64,000 bases of DNA from Alnus glutinosa. Taxonomy: Eukaryota > Streptophyta > Magnoliopsida > Fagales > Betulaceae. The notes under the pieces were generated by a model. That model had not been told where the DNA came from, did no database searches, and worked only from the letters and a program-made list of their open reading frames with translations. A program made the translations under genes and the position numbers. Shown piece after piece: positions 21,039 to 32,983 of the stretch. Each line of letters opens with the position of its first letter. Position 1 is the first letter of the stretch. Location: NCBI RefSeq assembly GCF_958979055.1, contig NC_084892.1, positions 5,287,501 to 5,351,500 of the forward strand. The letters are read 5' to 3'.

Positions 21039-24000
21039 ATGGCGAGCGAGCAAGGCTTCAGTGGCTGGACCGACCTGCTCCACTCCTCCACGAAGCTTCT
21101 CGAACAATCCGGTCCTTCCGCTCAGTTCCCGCCTCTTCAGGTTCCACCCTACTCTCTTTCACATTTTTTCTGTTTGGTTCCCGATAAAATGTAGGAAAAT
21201 TTAAAGAATAAATTCACATTTTGAATTTTGGCTTGAGTTTTTGCTTGCTGAGAAAAATGAAGGAGCAAGGAAGTTATTGTTAGCCGAAGATTCGTGAAAT
21301 ACTAATGTTCAAGTGATCGTGTTGTCCGTTGTTCAGTCTAGAGACTCTAGACCGCCTTTTGCTTTCCGAGAAAATGTTGAAAAATAGACGGAAAGAGAGA
21401 AAGAGTGTTGAAATTTCAATGTTTGAGAGGAATGACGGGAAAGTAAAGATATTAAAACCTAGACAAAGTTTATAATAACCTCGAGATTTGAGAATACAAT
21501 TTTAGACTTAATTTTTATTTTTTCGCACCTTTTTTTCCATCGGAGAAAATGCAGGAAAATAAAAGAAACTAAGAAAAAGGATTTAGAAAATCTGTGCTCA
21601 TCTGAGCCTAATGCAACTAGTCAGGTTCATCTCTCACATCCGATTCTGCTCAGTTTGTTTGCTAATAAAATGCATGAGGGGTAACGAAGTTGAAGTTTGA
21701 ATTAATTGTTATATAATTGTTCGCGACATTTGAATAATAATACTAAAAAAGAGTCAGTGAAGCCGAATTTAAGTCTTTGTCTGGACCAGTTGAGTTGATT
21801 ACTTTTCAGAAATAAGTCATTATTGTGGCCAAGATCCTTTTTTTTTTTTTTTTTATTAAAAAAAATTCTTCAAGAATTCTCCAGCAACCGGTCAGCATGG
21901 TACAAGAAATCCTCTGTTGCTTCCTATGATACCAGGCAAAACTCAATAAAACATGATTAAACTTTGAGTGTTTTGTTTAGTTCTATGCCCCCCGACACAG
22001 TAAGGAAATATTTCCGTGCAAACCAGGGCAGATACTTGTATAGCAGTCAACTAGATCAAAAAAATATTAATTTATCTAAACAAAGCTTAAGGGTCCCTTT
22101 CCTGCATATGGAACTTATTGCTACTGAAGAAAAAGAAAGAGTGGTAGATATTTCTAAAAGAAATTGGGGATTATTGTCATAAAAAATCATCGGTTGGTAT
22201 TCCTAGAAAAAATAAGTAGTAGATGAAAGAAACTGGCATTTGTTGTGCGTGGATATGCATCTTTCTTCTTCTTTTTTTTTTTTTTTTTTTCCTTGTTTCT
22301 GAGTTAATGAATGATTTATATCTATTTCAGAGAAACTTAGATCAGTTAGAAGCATTATCTAAGAAGCTCAAAGCAAAAACCGTGCGAGCTGAGGCTCCTT
22401 CTCAATCTATTGCTGCCACAAGGTTCCTCTATGATTCTTGTTGTATAACTCTCACACGTTTTATTACTTGAATTTACAATTTTGTTGCCAAGAAAAGATT
22501 AGAATGATATCTACTATCTCTGTTGTTGCATTTACAGGCTTCTTGCACGTGAGGGAATAAATGCAGAGCAACTTGCACGGGATCTGAAGTCTTTTGAATT
22601 GAAGGTAAAATATTATTTGCATTCTACTTAATGTTTATAACCTAGCCTTATTGGCTGCATATGGTAATTATATATCGACATGTTTTGAGTGGCTTTAGAT
22701 GTAAATTTTTCAAAAGATTTTTCCCACCTTGATCTTAGGTAGGTATTGAACACCATGAATAAATTTGATTGAAAAGAAAACTAACAAGTAAAAATATATA
22801 AAAGAATAATTTATAAAAGATATCTCCTATTATGTTGAATAAGATTAAATTCTTATAGTTCTTATCCATGTTTATATCTAGGATACACAATTTGTTGTAG
22901 AAGGCAAGGAATATGCAGATTCCACACTCTATAATGAAATCTGGCTGAGTACATGGATATGACCTACTCAATGCATGAATTTCATTCTCCTGCCAGTGAA
23001 TTTGACAATTTTAGCCCCGGTTCATACAATATGTTAATGTGATATAGGAGGGAGGATTCATATAGTGACTGGGGAAGTACTTTCTTCAAGTGCAAATCAC
23101 TGAGACAAGCTCATAGATGTGAATTAAAATGCAAAACATCAATTTTATTGATTTCAAAATATAAGAATAGATAAAATATGCTTAAAACCATAAATGTCTA
23201 GAGGCTTTGGGCTATATAATTTTTAAAAGTTGCTGCTTTTCCTCATACCCTCTGTGTATACTGCATGTATGATATTACTTATCAAGACAGAAATCCATGG
23301 TCTTATTTGCACTTTGTTTTATCATTCTTTTGATTTAATCTCTATCATAGTAGTTGTTACTCTCAAGTTACTTTTGCTTTCATGGTTCTACTTTGCCTTG
23401 TCTAAATGTTTATTTTTGCAATCTTGATATAATTGTTCTTTTATGAATATTATGATATCTCTTTGCATATTATTTGATCTTTATTTTCTTCTCTTATATT
23501 TTTATGTGAAGACAACATTTGAGGATGTTTTCCCTGCTGAAGCAACAAGTGTCGAAGAGTATTTGCAGCAGGTAATTTTTTTTTCTTCAAAAATTTTCAC
23601 TAAGAATCTGGCTTAGATTTTTTACTGTCACTGGATCTATTTTTTGGGGAGGGGGGCAACTGGAATAAAGAAAAAAGGGGCTTTTTTTGTTGTTTTACCT
23701 CAATTTTTTTTTTTAAAAAACAAACCTTTAGAGGTTTTCCTGGCTTTGTCCCTGACCATCATCATTATGCCTACTATCATGTACTTTGAATTTCTTTAGC
23801 TTTTGGATCGCTTTGAAGATAATTTGATATGTTTATTTGCTTCAAATTACGTGAGATGGCCTGAAATATGTATTTGGTTGGCTGATACTGCTTTGAAAAT
23901 TATGAATTACGTTGGGGATGCAAACTTTAATAGTTTGCCTGTCAAATTTTGTTATGAATTGTATGTTATGAATACAACACGTATAACTATTCGTGCGTTT

Positions 24001-27000
24001 GGTGCTTGTACATTTATTTTGCATTCTAACTTTGGTGCTAACATGATTTAAAGACCAGAATTACTGGTGGTATAGATAAATGACTTTTTGGATAGCTATT
24101 TCCTCCACTGATATGATTACGTGTCTGTCATTACTTGCTCAGTAGTACTGCTAATTTTAAAGAGTCAATGCTCATCAGCTATCTTGCTTGACTTGCTCTG
24201 TTAAATACACGATGATGCTCATATTCTATATTTTAGTTTCAAATATACTAATAAGCTACAGATTATTTACTAGGAATTGGCTGAAGACCAATTCAAAGTT
24301 TAAGTTTAAATTAGTTCTGGTTCTAGGCTTAGAAGAGATTCTTGAAAATCTACCAGTTGACCAACAAGAGCAAGGAACACAGCTACCAGCTTGTTCTGGG
24401 GGTGTTTTGACCTGCTCTATAAAAAGTTTTTTTTTTTTTTTTTTTTTTTTTTTTGGGGGGGGGGGGGGGGGTTGGGTCTTGTTCATATACATGTACTTTT
24501 TTTTTTAAAAAAAAATAAAAATTCTATGCATTATGGAAGTTCGTTAGGTATGATGATGATCCTAGCTATAGATGGTAGGTTACCACTTAATGGTTGGTCA
24601 AAGGAGATGGGCATAACCTTCTTGTTCCACGCAATTAAGTTTCCAGTGTAACCGGCTCTTGCTATCTTGCCATTGATACCTAAGATTTCTTTCATTGCTT
24701 TAAGTAATAAAGTTTGTTTAATATGTTATGAAGCGGGGTTAGTACCCCTAACTTGTACTTTCCATTTGTTTAGGACCCTTAACAAAATTGGTTTCCTGTG
24801 AAGCTTTTAAATTTAGAATTAGTGATGAACTAACTATAAATAATGAGTAATTCTATTCATTACCCCATCCCCCAAAGCATATTTGATGTGGCCCCTAACC
24901 AAAAAACCAATCTCCATTCATCAAATGCTATGGGGGACCTAGCCATTTTTTTTTTGGGTGGGAGGGGGGGGGGAGAGTGGGGGTGATGTGAATGACTTCA
25001 TACACAGGTAGGATTGATTTTTCTTGAAAATGGGGGAAAATCTGAATTCGTTGTAATTTCTAGGAATCTAGTTGTCGAAGTCATACGCAAATGCCTGGTG
25101 ATGTAAACAAAGGCTGCTTAGAATGTGTCATTTTTTATTCAATCTGCACTGCCTATATGCATGTTCATTTAATGTCCCTTTGGGTCATGTGAACTTGTTC
25201 AGAATTAGCACTCTTGGGGCCCCAGATTAAAGTGCTGGGGATCTTTTGTTTGGAAAAACTTCTTTCTTAGTCATTCTTCATATATTCACATATCTGTTTC
25301 AAGATCAGAGATGCATCTATTTTCCATAAGTAACATTTTGTAAGGCCTCATGCATCTCATTATTTCCACTGCATCAATATGGCTTTTGGTAAAGCAGTAC
25401 GGCAAGATTTATTGGGATATTTGAGAAATAATTGATTCTCTATCAGATTATTATTTTTTTATTTTTATTTTTAAATTTCTTTTAATTTTACTTTCTTTCA
25501 ATCTTCAACTTTAACTTTTATTTGATACATCTTTCTATAGATAGCTAATAAACTTGAATTGGCTATCATATCGAAGTGTTGTTTCACCTATCTGTCTACT
25601 TGCAAATGAAAAGTTAGAACTGTTATAACTAAACTACTGTCTGTCTCTTTCTCCATTCCACCCCCTGGCCTCTTCCCCCTTCCAACATGAACGTGCAGTT
25701 TGATTGTGCTGTTGCAGTACAGCTTCTTTATCCTGACCAAGATTATTCTAATTTGGTTTCATGCATTTGCTTTCTTTTGAGTACCTCACAGAGTATTCAG
25801 CCACTTTCCACTTGCACTTTTGAGAGTGTTTGATATTGGTATCTTGATAATGGTGTATGTGATAATTATTCTCAGGTTCATGAGATGGCAATGGTCTCAG
25901 CCATTCAGGAAGCTCAGAAGGATAATCTCGGAAGCTTTAATGATTACATGATGAAAGTTTTACAGGTTGACTTATTTTTACCCTATTCAAATTTTTGGGT
26001 TTGTTTCTTTATATTTGGACATGATACTTCCGCTCGCTCACACGCGCGCGCACACATTTGTAGGTATTTCTTGGAGTTGCATTTTAGCTTCAAAATTTTC
26101 ATTATGGAGTGTCTATTTTGGACCATCCATCCGACATGTTTTATTAGGATTTTTCTTTGTGTACTGGGCTTTTTAACCCTGATTGTGAGTTGATTTCCTT
26201 GCTTATTGCGCTTTGAGCTTTGAATGCTGTGTATGGTTTTATTTGTAATAACAGGAAGATTGGCAAAAGGGAAAACGCGATTTTCTTCAGAGTTTAAGCA
26301 GAATTTCAACATTACCCAGGACTAATATGATTGAAACCCGCTCTGGGGGTTCTCATCCTGGTCAACCAGTGTCCATTGCATCTAGCTCTCAAGTTTCACC
26401 TGGTCCATCTAGCATGGATCTCATACCTCTAGCAAACAAGCCTATCCTCGATAAAAAGGCAATTGTCTATGCTGAAGTTGTGAAGAATCTGAACAATGCA
26501 AGGGAGCGTGGCTTACCATTTAAGGTAAGGATGGTTACTGCCTTTTAAATTATTACTACATCATGTTGAAAGGCATCTAAGCTCGAGTGGCCTGATTGCT
26601 TTTTTTTTTTTTTTTTTTTTAAATACAATTGAACATGAGATGTTGTCATCTTAACACTTATTAGGAATCCAGTTTGCTGCATATCTGTACTTCTGATACA
26701 TCAAACTGTTAAGTTATATTGCCTTTTTCTTTCATTGTACTTTCGATCTTAGATTTTTTTAACTTGAAGTTGGCTTTTGTTATGTGTTTGTTAGGCTTTT
26801 ACTTTAGGTGACAGGTTCTTTAATTCAAATTTGGCTTTGTTGTGTATTTTATATTTTCTATATGAATGATATACTTGCTGTTTATTCTTTTTATTAGTCT
26901 GCTACAGCTTTCAAGGGTGCTTATGAAAGTTTGGGTGTTGAGGGATCTAGCGGAAAATCTGTTAACATGCAGAAGATATGGCACCTCATTCAGGTGTAAC

Positions 27001-30000
27001 CTCTAACATTGCGCTTAGCTTGTTTGATATATTCTAGGCTGTGAGCTTCTTATTTTATATGTAATGTTCTCTTTTTAATACAAGTAGTTACTCACATTTT
27101 ATTTTTTACAGATGCTGATGGGTGAGGATTCAACTATGCAACATAATGTTTCAAAGAAGATGTCACTAATCATTGGTGCAAGGCGCCATCTGGAATGGGG
27201 GCATGAGAAATATATCATGGATACAATACAAAGTCATCCTGCACAGGTTATAATTTTGTCTGGTATCGTATTATTTTAATGCTGATGTTAACATTTCCAA
27301 ACTGAATTTTGTTATGAATACTTATGTGTTTTGTTATAGATCTTTTAGTTTATTTGATTATTGCTTCTCCTTCATTGGTTGAACGCTTAATCTATTGTTG
27401 CTTGTTCATATTCACTTTACTTTTGGTAATGATTAAAAAGCTCAAACCCCCCCCCCCCCCCCCCCAAAAAAAAAAAAAAAACTTCCATAAGCATCTTGCT
27501 CATTACATATGTATGAAAACATAAAGTACAGATCTCTTGGAAATGGTTGTTTCAAAGCTTATATTTGCATTGGTTATTTCTACACTCATGTTTTGTGAAC
27601 ATCTTTTGATCTCATATAGGCTGCTCTTGGTGGGGCTGTTGGAAATTTGCAAAGAGTCCGCGCCTTTCTTCGGGTTTGTTAGCATGTTGCCATTGAATTT
27701 TCTGGAATCACATATAAAGACGTATTATATCGTCCTGACAAAAATTAATTATGTTGTCTTAATTTTATTTATTTTTGTGCAGATTCGTTTGAGGGATTAT
27801 GGAGTTCTGGATTTTGATGCAGGTGATGCTCGTAGACAACCTCCTGTTGATACCACCTGGCAGCAGGTCTTGAATACTTATAATTTTATTTTGTAATCTA
27901 GCTTGCATTTCGTTAATCAATCTACTTGTTTTCATTTATGATATGAAAGAAAGTTTTCTTCTGCCCCTATATTTTTTTTTTCATGGGTTCTCAAATTTTT
28001 TCAGATTTCAAGTTATGTATAAAGCTGAGTAGTTTCAAATACGCGATGCAATTCACAAGTTCCAATCAATGACTGATGTCAAATTTTGAAGTAATCTGTT
28101 GCATGACTGCTAAATTTGGTCATGTTTAAACTATTAAGCATGTTCATTTATTATTTGAAGAACTTAAAAGTAAGGTGTCCTGGTACTGGTAGTTTGTGCA
28201 TGTGATATTTATGATCTACATGGTTCGCATCACACTTCTCAAATAGATTTTGTGGCTGCGGTCTCCCTTAGTTCCTCCTTTAAAGCCTCATGAAGTTGTT
28301 TGAAACTTCAATTTCTAGTCCTTAAAGGCTATCTTGCTTTAAAGGAGTGTAACTAAATCAGATTCAGAGGCATCTCAATTGTTGAATTGCTTCTTTGCAC
28401 ATTTTTTTTTTTCTTTTCTCTTTGTCAACATAGGCTGTTTGGGAACTGTGGTCCACATTCTACTGGCCGTTATTTTTAGATATAATTTAAAGGAGGTATT
28501 GACTTGTTTTTAGTGTATCTTGGGTCTGTTACTTTTGAAATAGTAAGCTAGAGCAGTACCATATGAAAGCACAAATAGACGTGGAACAGAAGCTACCAGT
28601 TCCCTTTTGTTTTCTGAGAACTTTTTTTTTTCTGTGATAGATTTGATTGCTTTATATGTTAAACTTATGTTGTTTTAGTTTTTACTTTAGACTATTTTTT
28701 CCCTACTTTCGAATAACTTTGTTTTTTACTAAATACTGTTCTTTATGTGTGACAGATATATTTTTGCTTGAGGACTGGATATTATGATGAAGCAAGAAAT
28801 GTGGCTCTGTCATCCCGTGCTTCACACCAATTTGCTCCCCTGGTATATATTGTTCACTGGTTATTGACAAGACTTTATTTTAGGGTAAAATGAACCTATA
28901 TCTATGTCATTGAATGCAATATTAACACCCTTTGGTTTTCAATTTTTCCAATCAAACCTCCTATAGTTTCCAATTGTTTTGATCAACTACTTCGATTCTC
29001 CTTTTGTTAAAATCATTGATGGTAATTAGTTAGCTGCGATGCTAGTGACCCTAACCCTCACTCAACCCTCCCTTTGATATTCCATTAGTCATATGAGAAT
29101 AACTTTTGTTCATGATTAAATCGAGAAGATGATAGAATTAGTTGATTAGGACAACGGGATACCACTAGGATTGTGAGTAGAAAAATTGGAAACTTAAAGG
29201 AGTGTCAATAGCAAATAACAGTGAGTGTTGGTGTATTTTACCTTATATTTTGTTTAACCTTAGTCATTCTTCCTTTTTGACAGCTTGCAGAGTGGATCAA
29301 TACTGGAGGGATGGTGCCAGTTGAGACTGCAGTCGCTGCATCAGACGAGTGTGAGAAAATGTTACGAATGGGTGATCGGGTTGGACGAGCTGCGTATGAC
29401 AAGAAAAAGTTGTTGTTGTATGCTATCATATCCGGTTCTCGCAGGCAAATTGACCGCCTGCTTAGAGATCTACCAAATCTGTTCAATACTATAGAGGATT
29501 TCTTATGGTTCAAACTGTCTGCAGTACGAGACTACTCAAGTGGAGTCTCATCTGTTATTCAGAATGAGGGATTGGTACCATACAGTTTGGATGATTTGCA
29601 GGTCTACCTGAACAAATTTGATCCATCATATTATACCAAAAATGGAAAGGACCCTCTGGTATACCCTTATGTTTTGCTTTTAAGCATCCAGTTGCTACCA
29701 GCTGTCTTATATTGGTCAAAGGAAACAGGAGATGAAGGATATAACATTGATGCTGCCCACATGTCGATTGTGTTAGCAGACCATGCTGTCCTTTCTGAAG
29801 GTGCTGGTGCTGGACAAAAACTGGGAGTGATGGATGCTTATGCTGAGGCATCCAGCATAATTAGGCAGTATGGATCTGTGTATTTACGCCACGGTGATCT
29901 ATCAATGGCATTAGAATATTATGCCCAAGCTGCTTCTGCAGTAGGTGGTGGACAGTTGTCATGGACAGGAAGAGGTAATGTGGATCAGCAAAGGCAGAGA

Positions 30001-32494
30001 AGCTTGATGTTGAAGCAACTCCTTACTGAGCTGTTGTTACGGGACGGTGGGGTCTATCTTTTATTGGGTTCAAGGGGTACTGGAGAAGAAGGTCAACTAG
30101 GAAGGTTTTTGATTGATGCGAAAGCAAGACATCAATTTCTGCTTGAAGCTGCTCGCCAGTGTCAGGAAGCTGGGCTTTATGACAAAGTAATCTTAATTTC
30201 TTTCCTTATTCAATTTCTTTATTTCTGGAGTTTATTATGAATAAATTGTGACTTGTTTATATCCTCATATACCTTAGTATTAGTGATTTTCAGATAGCCT
30301 TATAGGATCTTTATGTTTGTTCCTTATTCTACTCCTTAATCTTGGTGGTGGGCCATATTATGTTTAATCTGCAAAAGGTGCTAGTACCTTTGGGAGCGGG
30401 ATTGACTTCATGGCTCTACTATTCTTCAGACTCGTAGGTGAACAACGTTTCCTTGTTAAAATGAACTTGGAATGACTCCATGATGTAATTATTTGTTGAC
30501 ATTTTCATATTGGTTAAAAATCTTGAATGGTATTCTTATAAATACATCTTTTACACACATCTTTATGTCTCGAACATCTTTACTTTCTTCTGTTTGCCCC
30601 TTAATTTTACTTATTCATGGTTTAATTCATGCTTCTGCCATCTTCAACTGTTAATGTTTCTTTCTTTTATTGGTGTTGCTTCAACTAATTTCATTTCCTC
30701 TTTCACTGTTTTGTAACTTTATGTTTTGGTCTTGCTTTGTCCCTTACATTTTGATGAAAATTCAGTCTATAGAAATTCAGAAGAGAGTTGGGGCATTTTC
30801 AATGGCACTGGATACCATCAATAAGTGCCTCTCTGAAGCAATATGTGCCCTCTCACATGGTAGATTAGATGGCGAGAGCCGGACTGCTGGCCTCATTCAC
30901 TCTGGCAATGAGATACTGGAGACATACAGATATTATCCTGAAGTCAGGTTATTTCAATACTCAGCATTTCAATATGTTCTTCTTCTTGGTGTTTGTGGCT
31001 AGTCCTGGGCAAGGTTGTTCTTGTATTTTGTCACCTAAGGTCAATGATAGATTGAGGCAAAATGTTTTGAGCTAAGACGAACCTTCTGAGATGTTAGGGG
31101 CGTTAAATTCAAGAGCTCATTTTCTGTAATGGATTTAAAATTCTGACGCAATTTTGAATTGATATAGTATAGAGTCATTAACTACATCCTGGTTCAATTT
31201 ATTAAGCAAATGAGTGATAGAACTCAAGTTGACCCCTGCTTAATTAGCACCAACGCTCATTCGAGTTGACTAAAATGGCCAAAATTGAGTTTTGTCTGTT
31301 ATACTTTCATAATTAGGAATGTATTCACCATTACAGTGAATTTTAAAAATAAATTCCAAATCCTCTTTGAAATATCTGGATTTTTCAAAAATTGTTAATG
31401 GAGTTTTTGCTTTAATTTTTATTAATTTTTGTTTAAAATTTATTCCTGAAGCTATTTGTGAGTTATGTTGCTGCTGCCTTCGTTGGACTTTTATTTTTTA
31501 TTTGTTATTTTTTTTGGTTTCTGTGACAATTAGTTTGATATTTTATTTTCTTGGCTTCAATCTAGTATTTTTGAATTACTGGGACCTTCACATTTGATCA
31601 CAAAGTCGATTTTGATTAGTAAATTTAGAAAAATATGACTGAATCTTTAATAATCTTGAACTGTTAACTGCCATCATCTATGATTTCTGTTAATTATGTA
31701 TGTCATGGTTTACATTTATGTACTCCGTATTTTATTTAATGTTTTCCCCAATTAAAGATCTCTTGAATTTACTGTGCAGTCCTCAAGAGAGAGAGCATGT
31801 TTTGGAGCAGCAAACTATGTTACGACAACTTGAGGCAATATTGTCAATCCACAAGTTAGCAATAATGGGCCATCATCTAGATGCTTTAAGGGAAGTTGCC
31901 AAACTTCCATTTCTCCCATTAGATCCACGAGCGCCAGATATTACTGTTGATGTGTTCCAGAATTTATCTCTTCATGTACAAGCTTGTGTACCAGACCTTC
32001 TGAAGGTTGCTCTCACTTGCTTGGACAATGTGACAGATTCTGATGGATCACTTCGTGCTTTGAGGGCTAAGGTATGTTGAAATAAGTGAATAAAATTCTC
32101 CTGCTATCTTTCCATTATTTTTTCACTCTGCAACTATTGTTTTGCTTATAGCCACTTGATAGCTTAAAACTTGTACTTTGAAGGGCACTTATTTTGTTTT
32201 GTTTTATATTGTCAAAATGGAATTCAAGGATGCTCATAAAAGTGAGTCGTGTTAATTTGCTGATGTGTCATGGAACTCCATTATTCTTTCAATGTTTGAG
32301 AGCTTTGTTCTCTTTTTTTTTTTTTTTGGGGGGGGGGGTAACTAGGAGAATGTAGAAATGGTTTTTGGTATGTGCTGTTCTTGTTTAATGATGGGTGAAT
32401 ATTTTTGTCTTTGCAGATTGCAAGCTTTCTTGCTAATAATTTGAATAGGAATTGGCCCCGTGATTTGTATGAAAAGGTTGCTCGGAGCTTGTGA
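21039..32494 (+). CDS. NUP93A: Nuclear pore complex protein NUP93 (Nic96 family), 15 exons
   Basis: Exons: 21039-21140, 22331-22422, 22538-22604, 23512-23571, 25876-25965, 26255-26524, 26898-26993, 27112-27246, 27620-27673, 27783-27866, 28756-28842, 29284-30186, 30766-30947, 31780-32071, 32417-32494. All join in frame across GT-AG introns to 2,592 bases, 863 aa, close to the usual plant length. NUP93 is a scaffold nucleoporin of the inner ring. The N-terminus (FSGWTDLLHSSTKLLEQ, then RNLDQLEALSKKLKAK) and the long alpha-helical Nic96 domain (exon 12, LAEWINTGGMVPVETAV onwards; C-terminal NWPRDLYEKVARSL) are typical. Exon 12 alone encodes 301 residues. No stop or frameshift. Its 5' end is duplicated as an orphan at 7,380-8,750. 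Introns 4, 8 and 14 hold T/G homopolymer junctions and intron 11 a MITE. Confidence 0.95.
21141..22330 (+). other. NUP93 intron 1
   Basis: Collinear with 7,636-8,750 in unit A, with small indels (a T-run at 21,838-21,854 and one at 22,271-22,289). Similarity ends at TTGTTTCTGAGTTAA, just before the exon 2 acceptor, marking the duplication breakpoint. Confidence 0.85.
23572..25875 (+). other. NUP93 intron 4 (2.3 kb), low-complexity tracts
   Basis: Largest NUP93 intron. It contains a T(n)G(n) junction (24,427-24,471), G-rich runs near 23,647 and 24,957, and a probable MITE-like foldback at about 24,845-25,005 (AAGCATATTTGATG versus CATCAAATGCT inner repeats). No coding sequence. Confidence 0.6.
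28882..29243. mobile_element. Long-TIR foldback element in NUP93 intron 11
   Basis: The left end AGGGTAAAATGAACC and the complement of the right end AAGGTAAAATACACC match. Further inward, CAATTTTTCCAATCA pairs with a diverged AATTTTTCTACTCAC. MULE-like architecture without transposase. No confident target duplication. Confidence 0.5.
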
Positions 32495-32893
32495 AGCTTA
32501 CAAAGCCTGGCTGATTGAGATGTCCCCCCGCATAGCAACTCTAACAGGATATTGGGTTGAGGTATCAAACATTTAGCTTTTTCTGTAAAAAAATCCATCA
32601 AGATAGGCAATCTTACTATACTAACCAAGGCGTTGTGAGATACTAGTAGAAAAAAGATATATGTGTTGGTTATGAATTTCGTAACACTTCCTTTTTGCTA
32701 ACTAGAACCTGTGTACAATCTGCTCATTTCCATTTTCTTTATTCGGTCATACTTGTAGAAGAGAGAACGAGAAAGCTGAAAATAGTGCATTGTTATCATC
32801 ATGTCTTTAAAAGGTCGGAGTGACTTCCTTTTGTTTCATGAGTGACCCTGGTTATTTTTATGATTTGATATTCCATGGAGTTGAGTTAAGGGG

Positions 32894-32983
32894 ACATAAA
32901 TACCATGGTTGGCACTCCTTATAAACTAGTTTGAGGGAAATTTCCGTCCAGTTAAGGGGTGCCAGCCATGGTATTTATAAATG
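32894..32983. repeat. Imperfect hairpin, stems about 30 bp
   Basis: CATAAATACCATGGTTGGCA (left, continuing CTCCTTAT) and TGCCAGCCATGGTATTTATA (right, preceded by AGTTAAGGGG) pair with few mismatches around a loop of about 25 bases. The mismatches are of the G:U type. Could be a small MITE or a hairpin RNA. Confidence 0.65.

Noticed and set aside
24188-24651. Frames with Phe/Gly or Pro/Lys runs in NUP93 intron 4
   Set aside because: They are translations of a T(n)G(n) homopolymer.
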